This document shows positions 52,985 through 62,550 of a stretch of 64,000 bases of DNA, one piece after another. Both the position numbers and the translations under genes were made by a program. The DNA comes from an uncultured Pseudomonadota bacterium (lineage in GTDB: Bacteria > Pseudomonadota > Gammaproteobacteria > Ga0077536), in assembly GCA_902597385.1 (NCBI GenBank), contig CACJXQ010000006.1, positions 1-64,000 on the forward strand, read 5' to 3'. Under the pieces are notes generated by a model that searched no databases, was not told the DNA's origin, and saw only the letters and a program-made list of their open reading frames with translations. Within the stretch, counting starts at the first letter, position 1. Each line of letters begins with the position of its first letter.

Positions 52985-53776
52985 TTAAAGTTCAGTCATT
53001 CCAGTCATATTGTAACCGCAATCTACATAAGTAATTTCTCCGGTAATACCCGAGGCTAAATCGGAACATAAAAAGGAGGCAGCGTTACCAACCTCTTCAA
53101 TAGTAACGTTCCTTCTTAGCGGCGATGTTTTCTCTACATATTCTAAAAAACGCCGCAGATCTTTAACCCCTGACGCAGCGAGTGTCCGGATGGGCCCCGC
53201 AGAAATCGCGTTCACCCGAATATTATCTGGACCCAATTGATTAGCGATATACCTTACATTAGCCTCTAAGCTAGCTTTTGCAGGGCCCATTATGTTGTAA
53301 CTAGGCATGGCTTTCATCGCGCCGATGTACGATAAAGTGAGCATAGCCCCTTTCTCATTCATCAGATTTCTCGCAGATTTAGCCAGAGCCGCAAAGCTGT
53401 AAGCGCTTGTCTCATGAGCAATGCGGAAGCCTTCTCTGTCTAAGTTGTCTAGGTATCCCCCTTGAAGTAATTCTCGAGGCGCGTATGCAATAGAATGCAC
53501 AAGAATATCAAAATGACCCCATTTGCTTTCCAAAGTGGAAAATGTGTTTCCGATGCTGTCGTCGCGGTCAACGTCGCACTCTAGAGCGAAATTAGCAGAA
53601 AGTTCCTCTGCAAAACCCTCTACGCGGCCTTTAAAACGTTCTGTCTGATAGGTTAATCCAATTTCTGCACCTTCCCTTTTCATGGCTTGCGCAATGCCCC
53701 AAGCTATCGACTTTTTGCTCGCAATTCCTAATACCAACGCTTTTTTCCCTTCCAGTATACCCATCGCTATTTCCAA
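52985..53776 (-). CDS. fabI: Enoyl-[acyl-carrier-protein] reductase (NADH)
   Basis: GILEGKKALVLGIASKKSIAWGIAQAM, LTLSYIGAMKAMPSYNIMGPAKASLEANVRYIA, GEITYVDCGYNMTGM. Confidence 0.96.
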   Translation of the reverse strand: MEIAMGILEGKKALVLGIASKKSIAWGIAQAMKREGAEIGLTYQTERFKGRVEGFAEELSANFALECDVDRDDSIGNTFSTLESKWGHFDILVHSIAYAPRELLQGGYLDNLDREGFRIAHETSAYSFAALAKSARNLMNEKGAMLTLSYIGAMKAMPSYNIMGPAKASLEANVRYIANQLGPDNIRVNAISAGPIRTLAASGVKDLRRFLEYVEKTSPLRRNVTIEEVGNAASFLCSDLASGITGEITYVDCGYNMTGMTEL

Positions 53777-53880
53777 CCTGTAATTTTTAAAAAAATTAGT
53801 TTTCGTGCCTCGGTTAAGTGTAACCTTTTAAAGTAAGGTTTATAATTACAATATCAAGAAAAAGTTTTTAGGAATCGTAA

Positions 53881-56004
53881 TTGAAAAAGTTTTGTTTTGC
53901 TTTTTGTATAACATTATTTGTTATTGCGACAGTGGGTTGTTCCTCCCCCTGGAACGACCCTCACCCAAAAGAAGACTCGGAGGAAAAGACATTTCATGGC
54001 TCTTTCTCCGAGAGACCTAAACATCTCGATCCTGTATCATCTTACAGCGAAAACGAAGCTAGGTTCAACGCCCAAATTTATGAGCCTGTGGTTCAATATC
54101 ACTATACAAAAAAACCCTATCAGCTTGTCCCGCTGACTGGGACAGAACTTCCCTTGGCGAGCTACTTCGATGAGAATGGAAAAAAATTGGGAAGATCTGC
54201 TGATTTAAGCGAGGTAGCCTTTACTGTCTATGAGATAGAAATAAAAAAGGGAATATTGTTCCAGCCTCATCCATCGTTTGCAAAGAATGACTCTGGAGAA
54301 TTTATCTATCAAGACCTTAGCGAGGCTGATCTAGAAAAAGTTAATAAAATAGGCGATTTCGTTAACACTGGCTCAAGAGAACTGGTGGCTGAGGATTATG
54401 TATACCAGATTAAGCGTCTCGTACATCCAAAGTTACACTCACCCATAGCAGGGTTCATGGGGAAGTATATAATGGGCTTGTCAAAGTTAGCTGACACGCT
54501 GCGGGTTGCTGATAGTCGAGGTGAACTCATAGATTTAAGGGAATATGAGTTTGAAGGTGCTAAGGCGACAGGGAGATATAAATTCGAGGTAAAAATTAAA
54601 GGAAAATACCCGCAATTCAAATATTGGTTAGCTATGTCATTCTTTGCGCCAGTTCCTTGGGAGGCAGAACAATTCTATTCCCAAAAAGGGATGAAAGAGA
54701 GGAATCTAACTTTTGATTGGTATCCGGTTGGAACGGGCCCGTTCATGCTTACTGAAAATAATCCTAATCGTCGTATAGTTCTAAAACGTAACCCTAACTA
54801 CAGGGTTGAATATCACCCTGCCGATTTGGAGAAAGAAAAAGCAAGGAGACTGCCGCTTGTTAAAAAGGCACTTTTTAGTTTGGAAAAAGAGTCTATTCCA
54901 GAGTGGACAAAATTTTTACAAGGCTATTACGATACTTCGGGTGTTTTGTCAGACAGCTTTGATCAGGTGATCACTTTTAATAGTCGTGGAGATTCTCGGC
55001 TTGCCCAAGAAATGATAAACAGAGGAATCAGACTAGAAAAGGCGGTCAAACCTTCCAGCTCTTACATGGGTTTTAACATGACGGATCCAGTTGTGGGTGG
55101 TTATTCGAGGCGGGCAAAACTGCTTCGACAGGCTATCTCCATAGCTGTCGATTATGAAGAGTTATTATCAATCTTTGCAAATGGTCGGGGATTGGCTGCA
55201 CAAGGGCCGATACCGCCTGGAATATTCGGTTACCTGGCAGGTGAAGAAGGTGTTAACAAAAATGTCTACGATTGGATAGATGGAGAAGCTAAGAGAAAGT
55301 CGGAAGAAGTAGCTCACTCACTTTTAGCGGAAGCCGGTTATCCAGATGGACGTGAGATGGGAAAAGATGGCCCTTTGACTTTATATTATGATACGGTCTC
55401 TAGTGGACCTGGCAGCAAGGCTGTCTTAAACTGGTATCGTAAACAGTTTAAAAAATTAGGGATCGAGTTAGTGGTGAGGGCTACGGACTACAATCGGTTC
55501 CAAGAAAAAATAAGAAAGGGGACAGCCCAAATATTTAGTTGGGGATGGAACGCGGATTACCCCGATCCGGAAAATTTTTTGTTTCTACTTTACGGGCCGA
55601 ATTCTAAAATCGTCTCGCAAGGGGAAAATGCGGTCAATTATCAAAATGACGAATACGATCGCTTGTTTGCTTTAATGCGGGTATCCCCAAACGGGCCTGC
55701 CCGTCAGAAACTAATCAACCGAATGGTAGAAATTCTGAGAGAGGATGCCCCATGGCTGTGGGGTTTTCATCCAACAGCTTTTGTTTTGTCTCATGGGTGG
55801 GTGAGCGATGCTAAGCCTAATTTGATGGCTAGAAACACGCTTAAGTACAGAGGCATAGATACAAAAAGTAGGGCCGAAATGCGTAAGAAATGGAATAAAC
55901 CCGTGATTTGGCCTGTCGTGATAGTTATCTCGCTCCTAGTTATTTTTGCCATACCCGCTGTTTTTGTCTATCGGCAGCATCAAGGAGCGCGGATCAAGTG
56001 CTGA
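53881..56004 (+). CDS. Oligopeptide-type ABC transporter substrate-binding lipoprotein with additional C-terminal TM helix
   Basis: Lipobox-like VIATVGCSSP; GTGPFMLTENNPNRRIVLKRNPNYR; C-terminal PVIWPVVIVISLLVIFAIPAVFVYRQHQ. Confidence 0.88.
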   Translation: MKKFCFAFCITLFVIATVGCSSPWNDPHPKEDSEEKTFHGSFSERPKHLDPVSSYSENEARFNAQIYEPVVQYHYTKKPYQLVPLTGTELPLASYFDENGKKLGRSADLSEVAFTVYEIEIKKGILFQPHPSFAKNDSGEFIYQDLSEADLEKVNKIGDFVNTGSRELVAEDYVYQIKRLVHPKLHSPIAGFMGKYIMGLSKLADTLRVADSRGELIDLREYEFEGAKATGRYKFEVKIKGKYPQFKYWLAMSFFAPVPWEAEQFYSQKGMKERNLTFDWYPVGTGPFMLTENNPNRRIVLKRNPNYRVEYHPADLEKEKARRLPLVKKALFSLEKESIPEWTKFLQGYYDTSGVLSDSFDQVITFNSRGDSRLAQEMINRGIRLEKAVKPSSSYMGFNMTDPVVGGYSRRAKLLRQAISIAVDYEELLSIFANGRGLAAQGPIPPGIFGYLAGEEGVNKNVYDWIDGEAKRKSEEVAHSLLAEAGYPDGREMGKDGPLTLYYDTVSSGPGSKAVLNWYRKQFKKLGIELVVRATDYNRFQEKIRKGTAQIFSWGWNADYPDPENFLFLLYGPNSKIVSQGENAVNYQNDEYDRLFALMRVSPNGPARQKLINRMVEILREDAPWLWGFHPTAFVLSHGWVSDAKPNLMARNTLKYRGIDTKSRAEMRKKWNKPVIWPVVIVISLLVIFAIPAVFVYRQHQGARIKC

Positions 56005-56975
56005 TCTATATCTTAAGACGTTTCCTTTACGCTATTCCTATTTTGCTAACCGTGAACGTGCTTACTTTTATATTATTTTTTGTCGTCAATTCACCAGACG
56101 ATATGGCTAGACTACACTTGGGTCAAAAGCATGTTACTCAGGAGTCTATCGAAAAATGGAAGGCAAGCAGAGGATATGATAAGCCATTGCTGTGGAACAT
56201 CAACGAAGATGGGCTTACAAAAGTAAAGAAAACAATTTTTTATGATCACACTGTGAAACTATTTTTCTTTGAATTTGGCCAATCTGACAGTGGTCGAGAT
56301 ATAGGGTTCGATATCACTCAAAGAATGTGGCCTAGTTTGGCAATTGCTGTGCCAGTGCTATTAATTGGTTTAATGGTGACTTTAACTTTAGCATTAATAG
56401 TTTCTTTTTTTCGAGCTACTTATATCGATACCTTTGGAGTTGTAATCTGTGTTGTTATGATGTCTGTTTCAGGTTTGTTTTACATTATCGGAGGGCAATA
56501 TTTAGCAGGAAAGCTATTAAGATTAGTGCCTATCTCAGGTTATGAAGAAGGTCTGATATCTATAAAGTTTGTTATTTTGCCCGTGATTATTGGAGTATTG
56601 TCGGGTCTAGGGGCCAGTACTAGATGGTATAGAACTATTTTTTTAGAGGAAATTAATAAAGACTATGTGAGGACTGCTAGGGCGAAGGGCCTCTCAGAGG
56701 CGATGGTAATGTATTCTCACGTCCTGCGTAATGCGCTCATACCAATACTTACCGGTGTGGTCGTGGTATTGCCTTCCCTTTTCCTAGGTAGTTTGATTAC
56801 AGAGGCGTTTTTTGGAATACCGGGGTTAGGAAGTTACACCATAGAAGCGATTCAGTCACAAGATTTTGCGATTGTGAGGTCAATGGTTTTCTTGGGCTCA
56901 GTTTTATATATTCTGGGCCTAATATTGACAGATATTTCCTACACCATTGCAGATCCTCGAGTGCGGCTAGACTAA
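55998..56975 (+). CDS. Oligopeptide ABC transporter permease (OppB-like)
   Basis: LIYILRRFLYAIPILLTVNVLTFILFF; KDYVRTARAKGLSEAMVMYSHVLRNALIPILTG; GTG 55998 overlaps the upstream stop. Confidence 0.92.
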   Translation: MLIYILRRFLYAIPILLTVNVLTFILFFVVNSPDDMARLHLGQKHVTQESIEKWKASRGYDKPLLWNINEDGLTKVKKTIFYDHTVKLFFFEFGQSDSGRDIGFDITQRMWPSLAIAVPVLLIGLMVTLTLALIVSFFRATYIDTFGVVICVVMMSVSGLFYIIGGQYLAGKLLRLVPISGYEEGLISIKFVILPVIIGVLSGLGASTRWYRTIFLEEINKDYVRTARAKGLSEAMVMYSHVLRNALIPILTGVVVVLPSLFLGSLITEAFFGIPGLGSYTIEAIQSQDFAIVRSMVFLGSVLYILGLILTDISYTIADPRVRLD

Positions 56976-56996
56976 TATCCGAAAAGGAAGATTGGA

Positions 56997-58376
56997 ATGG
57001 ACCTCATTATTTTAAAGACAGATCTTCTATTCTTATTAGTCTTGGCAGGCGTAGCAGGATATGTGGTCATTGTTTTGAGGGACGATAACCTCTCAAGAAC
57101 TTGGAAGAAAGTATTTCAAAGACCTCTAGCTGCCTCAGCTGCTTTAATATTCACTTTTTATATTTTGATTGCAGCACTAGATTCGATCCATTTTAAGCTG
57201 ACAGCACAAGATAGGGTTGGTTCTGGGGAGATCCTCAGCGTGTTAGATCTTGTTCTTTGGGATGTTAAGGTAAATGTCGAGAAAACCTATTCGGCCCCGC
57301 TTGCTTATCGGAGTTTTTCTAAAGAAAGTTTACAGCTTGAAAATGGGAAAATTGTGAGGGATTACCCTAGGTTGTTTTACGGTGGGGCGCATCTTAGTGA
57401 CCCAGAAAAAAATCATCATTCCGATCTTAGTCGGCTAATAGCGATGGGATTAATTTCGGGGGTCGCCCTTTGGCTGGGAGCGGCAGGAGTTCTTCTCGTT
57501 TTGCTAAAGTCCTCAGGGTGGGGCAATGTTGCTAGGGTCATCATTAATGGAGAAAGTATTTACCCCTTTAGGTCTATATTGTTAACTCTTGGATTGGTTT
57601 TTCTATTGGTTGGCCTCTTTATTTCTCTTTCTCCTCACTATCATATTTTGGGAACAGATAAGGTAGGAAATGACGTTCTCTATCAAGGGATAAAAAGTAT
57701 TAGAACAGGCGTTTTAATCGGAACCTTGACCACCATAGTGATTCTTCCATTTGCCCTCTTTTTGGGGATTTGTGCGGGCTATTTCAGAGGGTGGGTTGAC
57801 GATCTGGTACAATTTCTCTACACCACCTTATCATCGATACCGGGTGTTCTGTTGATTGCTGCCTCTGCGCTAATGCTAGAGATATACATGGCAAAGCATG
57901 CAGATACTTATTCCAGTTTGGTTATTAGAGCCGACGTACGTCTTCTGGCTTTGTGTCTGATTCTTGGGGTAACTGCCTGGACTGGCTTGTGTCGTTATTT
58001 AAGAGCAGAGACTTTAAAACTGAGAGAAATGGACTATGTGAATGCTGCCAAGGCTTTTGGAACTCCCGCAAGAACGATCCTAGCTAGGCATGTTACACCG
58101 AATGTGATGCATATTGTTATGATAGCGATAGTACTGGATTTTAGTGGGTTGGTTTTAGCCGAGGCCGCACTGACCTATATTGATATCGGTGTGGATCAGA
58201 GCACAGAATCCTGGGGTAATATGATAAACGGCGCTCGGTTAGAGCTAGCTAGGGAACCCGTGGTTTGGTGGTCTCTATTGACAGCTTTTTTGTTTATGCT
58301 GGTTCTAGTTCTAGCAGCAAATATCTTCGCGGATGCAGTTAGAGATGCTTTCGATCCACGAATCAAGGATCGGTAA
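56997..58376 (+). CDS. Oligopeptide ABC transporter permease (OppC-like), extended N-terminal half
   Basis: ILGTDKVGNDVLYQGIKSIRTGVLIG; LREMDYVNAAKAFGTPARTILARHVTPNVMHIV. Confidence 0.92.
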   Translation: MDLIILKTDLLFLLVLAGVAGYVVIVLRDDNLSRTWKKVFQRPLAASAALIFTFYILIAALDSIHFKLTAQDRVGSGEILSVLDLVLWDVKVNVEKTYSAPLAYRSFSKESLQLENGKIVRDYPRLFYGGAHLSDPEKNHHSDLSRLIAMGLISGVALWLGAAGVLLVLLKSSGWGNVARVIINGESIYPFRSILLTLGLVFLLVGLFISLSPHYHILGTDKVGNDVLYQGIKSIRTGVLIGTLTTIVILPFALFLGICAGYFRGWVDDLVQFLYTTLSSIPGVLLIAASALMLEIYMAKHADTYSSLVIRADVRLLALCLILGVTAWTGLCRYLRAETLKLREMDYVNAAKAFGTPARTILARHVTPNVMHIVMIAIVLDFSGLVLAEAALTYIDIGVDQSTESWGNMINGARLELAREPVVWWSLLTAFLFMLVLVLAANIFADAVRDAFDPRIKDR

Positions 58377-58415
58377 CCTTCTTTTCAAAAACATGACAAC
58401 CTATCGGAGATATAA

Positions 58416-60026
58416 TTGCTCGAAGTAAAAAATTTATCTATCGCCTTTTCAGGTTCCCTGAAAAAAAGGGTGGTTAATAATTTGACTTTCTCAGTGGGCT
58501 CTGGGGAAATAGTTGCGTTGGTCGGTGAGTCAGGAAGCGGAAAATCCCTCACTGCTTTGTCGATTCCGCGTCTCTTACCAACGGGAGCCAAGATCATTGG
58601 CGGGTCCGTTCACTTGGCGGGAGAAGATTTATTTCGGTATACAAATTCTGAAATATCACGAGTGCGAGGGTCGAAAATCGGAATTATTTTTCAAGAGGCT
58701 CAGTCTTCCTTGAACCCTGTAGTTTCAATAAAGAAGCAAATATCAGAAGCTTTTAGCCCGAATGTTTTGTCAACTGAAGCTGATATACGGACAAATGTGA
58801 TTAGGTCGTTAAAGGATGTTGGAATTAACGAGGCAGAAGTTATGTTGGATAGATATCCTCATGAGTTCTCCGGGGGAATGAAGCAGAGGGTGATGATAGC
58901 GATTGCATTAGCAAAAACCCCTCAGTTATTAATCGCTGACGAACCCACAACTGCCCTGGACGTGACTGTCCAAGCTCAGATCTTAAGATTAATAAAATCC
59001 CTCCAAGAAAAAAATGATATGTCTGTTCTATTTATAACTCATGATTTAGCGGTGGCGTATCAAATTGCCGATCGAGTCCTGGTTATGCGGGAAGGTGAGA
59101 TAATTGAAAGTGGAAATGTAGATATACTCCGCGAAGGACCTAGTCATCCCTATTCAAGGAAGCTCCTTGACTCTCTACCTGGCTGGCAAAAAAGACAGGG
59201 TGAGGCTAGAACATCGGATTCTAAAGTAAGTGCAAAAGTACTTGATGTGAAAGATTTGAAGGTATGGTTTCCAATTAAAAAAGGCTTGTTCCGCAAAACT
59301 GTTGGACACATAAAAGCTGTGAACGGGGTAAGCCTGGAACTGAAGAAAGGTAAAACCTTAGCGCTGGTAGGGGAGTCGGGGTGCGGTAAAACCACTACAG
59401 GAAAAGCCATAATTCAATTGATAAAAAATACAGAAGGAAGCATTTTTTACAAAGGGAAGAGATTAGAAGAATATAGAGGAGAAGCTGCTAAAAATTTAAG
59501 GTCAGAAATACAAATCGTTTTTCAGGATCCGTTTTCCTCAATGAACCCGAGAATGAGAATCGGAGAAATAATTAGTGAGGGTATGGAGGTGCAAAAGATA
59601 TGCGGTAGTAGGTCAGAAAGGCATCGCAGGGTTGAGGAGCTTCTTACTTTGGTTGGTCTTGAGGCGGAACATTTCAATAGGTATCCTCACGAGTTTTCAG
59701 GAGGTCAGAGACAAAGGATTTGCATTGCTAGGGCTTTATCTGTCAATCCGAGTATTCTGGTATGTGATGAACCGACCAGCTCTTTAGACGTCTCCATACA
59801 ACATCAGATTCTGTCTCTGCTCCTGCAGTTACAAAAGGAGAGTGGCATGAGTTACCTATTTGTGACTCACGATATAGGAGTGGTTGCATATATGGCAGAT
59901 GAGGTTGCAGTAATGAAAGATGGGGTAATTGTCGAAAGTGGGCCCGTCCACGAGGTTTTGAAAAGCCCCAAGATGTTTTATACCAAACAGCTTCTGGACG
60001 CTGTACCGCTGATTCACTCCTCGTGA
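58416..60026 (+). CDS. Fused oligopeptide ABC transporter ATPase (OppD-OppF in one polypeptide)
   Basis: Two Walker A motifs (GESGSGKS, GESGCGKT) and two signatures (FSGGMKQRVMIA, FSGGQRQRICIA). Confidence 0.96.
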   Translation: MLEVKNLSIAFSGSLKKRVVNNLTFSVGSGEIVALVGESGSGKSLTALSIPRLLPTGAKIIGGSVHLAGEDLFRYTNSEISRVRGSKIGIIFQEAQSSLNPVVSIKKQISEAFSPNVLSTEADIRTNVIRSLKDVGINEAEVMLDRYPHEFSGGMKQRVMIAIALAKTPQLLIADEPTTALDVTVQAQILRLIKSLQEKNDMSVLFITHDLAVAYQIADRVLVMREGEIIESGNVDILREGPSHPYSRKLLDSLPGWQKRQGEARTSDSKVSAKVLDVKDLKVWFPIKKGLFRKTVGHIKAVNGVSLELKKGKTLALVGESGCGKTTTGKAIIQLIKNTEGSIFYKGKRLEEYRGEAAKNLRSEIQIVFQDPFSSMNPRMRIGEIISEGMEVQKICGSRSERHRRVEELLTLVGLEAEHFNRYPHEFSGGQRQRICIARALSVNPSILVCDEPTSSLDVSIQHQILSLLLQLQKESGMSYLFVTHDIGVVAYMADEVAVMKDGVIVESGPVHEVLKSPKMFYTKQLLDAVPLIHSS

Positions 60027-60050
60027 AACCAAAGCGTTAAAATTTTCATT

Positions 60051-61436
60051 TTGAGAAAAAACATTATCTGGTTAACTTTTTCTAAATTACGGCAAGATTT
60101 GACGTTACTATTTTCAGTAGGATTGCCCTTAGTATTAAATAATATCTCCAGTTTAGCAGTTAATGTGGCGGACACTTTAATGGCTTCAGCCATGGGAACC
60201 AAGCAGTTGGCTGCGGTAGCGCTAGGTTCTGGGGTCTGGATTTCCCTTTTTCTATTTGGGTTGGGGATTTTAATGGCGGTAGGTCCTAGCGTGGCTCAGC
60301 TTTATGGTAGGGGTGAGTATGAGGAGATAAAAAATCATACCAAGCAGAGTTTTTGGTTAGCTTTAGCAATAAGCCTCTGCGTCATTCTAGTTATGCGCTC
60401 TTTTTTCCCTGTTTTCGAAAGATTGAAAATTGAACCAGAGGTAGCTGATTTAGCCCAAGGATATTTAAATGGCTTGAGCTGGGGCGTTCTGGGAGGTTTC
60501 TTCTATCACACCTTGAAGCAAATGAGTGAAGGCGTGGGTGAGACGATTCCCATCATGATAGTAATGCTGGTTGTTCTTCCGATAAATGTGTTCATCAATT
60601 TTTGTCTTATGAATGGGAAATTCGGCGTGGAGGCGATGGGTGCGGCGGGTTGTGGTGTTGGAAGCGGTCTCAGTTTATGGTTGATGTTTGTTCTACTTTT
60701 TAGCTATACAAGAATTTCTGCTCGGTTCAAAAGATTTTCATTTTCGTTAACTTACCTATCACCGGAGAGAAAGCTATTGAGTAGATTATTCAAATTAGGA
60801 TTACCAATAGGATTGAATTTTTTTCTTTATTCAGCCTTATTTTCGGTTGTTGCGTTGATGATGGGATTTTTTGGAACAGAAGTTATAGCGGCTCATCAGA
60901 TCGTGTTGAATTTTTCTGGTTTGGTTTTTATGTTACCTCTTGGGCTGGGTATGGCGCTAACTATTTGTGTAGGCCAGCTTGTGGGTCGTGCTGATCTCCA
61001 TGGTGCGGTTAGGATAGGTTTCACTGGAATTTTCCTTTGTTTGTCAGTGTCGATTGTTTCCGCTTCGCTCACTTTGTGTTTTGCTGAAAAAATAATCGCT
61101 TTATATACTAAGGAACCTGAAATATCATCGGTTGCCTTATCATTACTCAAGATCGCAGTTTTTCTTCAAGTGGGGGACGCCGTGCAGACTGCGGCTGCTT
61201 TTTCCTTGAGAGGAATAAAAGACACTCGTATTCCAATGATATTAAATGGTTTTAATTATTGGGTGATTGGATTTGGTACAGCTTATTTCGTTGGGATAAG
61301 GCTAGAGGTGGGACCTGCCGGTATTTGGTTTGGGATAGCCCTCTCCCTGGTCTTGGCTGGTTTAACGCTGGTATGGAGGTTTCATATGCTTACCAAGTCG
61401 ATGAGAGGAAAGCTCCTCAGGTCTCACGAGGACTAA
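60051..61436 (+). CDS. MATE-family efflux transporter
   Basis: Polytopic 461 aa; GLPLVLNNISSLAVNVADTLMASAMGTKQLAAVALGSGVW. Confidence 0.93.
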   Translation: MRKNIIWLTFSKLRQDLTLLFSVGLPLVLNNISSLAVNVADTLMASAMGTKQLAAVALGSGVWISLFLFGLGILMAVGPSVAQLYGRGEYEEIKNHTKQSFWLALAISLCVILVMRSFFPVFERLKIEPEVADLAQGYLNGLSWGVLGGFFYHTLKQMSEGVGETIPIMIVMLVVLPINVFINFCLMNGKFGVEAMGAAGCGVGSGLSLWLMFVLLFSYTRISARFKRFSFSLTYLSPERKLLSRLFKLGLPIGLNFFLYSALFSVVALMMGFFGTEVIAAHQIVLNFSGLVFMLPLGLGMALTICVGQLVGRADLHGAVRIGFTGIFLCLSVSIVSASLTLCFAEKIIALYTKEPEISSVALSLLKIAVFLQVGDAVQTAAAFSLRGIKDTRIPMILNGFNYWVIGFGTAYFVGIRLEVGPAGIWFGIALSLVLAGLTLVWRFHMLTKSMRGKLLRSHED

Positions 61437-61837
61437 TGAGAGATTAAACTTACCTTAGAAGTGTCAAAGGCGATCATATTTTTTATCTCACTCGCTTCTG
61501 CAATGGTAGTTTCGTAGACCCAAGCCACATCCTTAATTTTCGTTTGGTTCGAAAAGAGATCTAAATAGTAAGTTGAGCCTTTCAAAGGGCAGAAAGTGCT
61601 TTTTTTATTTTTCTTTAGGTGGGTAGTAACCACATCTTTAAGGGGAAAATAAATCACCGGTGGATAAATATCTAACCCGACTTCTTTTAGTTCGATAGCG
61701 GTATGGCTTTTTGCTAAGATTTGCTCTTCTATTTTTGCTAACCAGAACTTTGGGCTCTCTTTTATCGTCATGTAATGCCGAGGCTCAGCTTGGTTGTGGA
61801 TAGCATCTACTACTAGGGTGATTCCTTCATGCTTCAT
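61433..61837 (-). CDS. DUF427-family protein
   Basis: YPPVIYFPLKDVVTTHLKKNKKSTFCPLKGSTYYLDLFSNQTKIKDVAWVYE pattern typical of DUF427. Confidence 0.8.
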   Translation of the reverse strand: MKHEGITLVVDAIHNQAEPRHYMTIKESPKFWLAKIEEQILAKSHTAIELKEVGLDIYPPVIYFPLKDVVTTHLKKNKKSTFCPLKGSTYYLDLFSNQTKIKDVAWVYETTIAEASEIKNMIAFDTSKVSLISH

Positions 61838-61931
61838 ATATAACTATTCCTCAAATAATTTTAGCACTCTCTCAAATACCGTGACGGTTCCTAAAAAAAT
61901 TGACTTAGATGAAATGGCCACTACAATTTTT

Positions 61932-62549
61932 TTATATTTTTTGAAAATGACTCATGACAGTCTCTACAGGTAAGACATCTGCATATCTTCTTCCAACATC
62001 TCGAAGGGAATCTTTGTGAGCTTGTTCTTCTTGATCTCCGCAGCATTCCTGAGGGACTATGACCCTAAATCCATAGGAGAAAGCGTCCACTACTGATGCC
62101 CGTACACAGCCGCTAGTAGTGCAACCAGTTATAACCACTGTATCTACTCTTTGTTTCCCTAGATAAGTTAGTAAAGGGGTTTGAAAAAAAATAGAGGGAG
62201 CGCTTTTAGTGAAAATAAAGTCATAGTCTTCCTTGAGAATCCTTGGATCTATTTCAGTTGATTTATGGCCTTTAAAAAAGCTACCGTCATATAGCGATGT
62301 GACTTTCCAGTAGCCCATATCACTTATACCATTCCAAGCCACATTGCAGTTGGCAACAGGTATACTTTTCTCTCTAGCTAACTCTAGAAGATTCTTAGTG
62401 TGTAATACTGCACTGTGAATATGTTCACTTTTGCCCGCGAGATACGAAGGGTCTGTAAAACCCAATTGAAAGTCTACTACGAGAACAGCAGTCTGCTCCC
62501 CAAAACCAATTTCGCCACCGCCGTAACCAGCTGTTTTGTAATTATCCAT
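61932..62549 (-). CDS. Isochorismatase-family cysteine hydrolase (N-carbamoylsarcosine amidase-like)
   Basis: TAVLVVDFQLGFTDP; VVITGCTTSGCVRASVVDAFSYGFRVIVPQECCGD. Confidence 0.92.
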   Translation of the reverse strand: MDNYKTAGYGGGEIGFGEQTAVLVVDFQLGFTDPSYLAGKSEHIHSAVLHTKNLLELAREKSIPVANCNVAWNGISDMGYWKVTSLYDGSFFKGHKSTEIDPRILKEDYDFIFTKSAPSIFFQTPLLTYLGKQRVDTVVITGCTTSGCVRASVVDAFSYGFRVIVPQECCGDQEEQAHKDSLRDVGRRYADVLPVETVMSHFQKI

Positions 62550-62550
62550 G

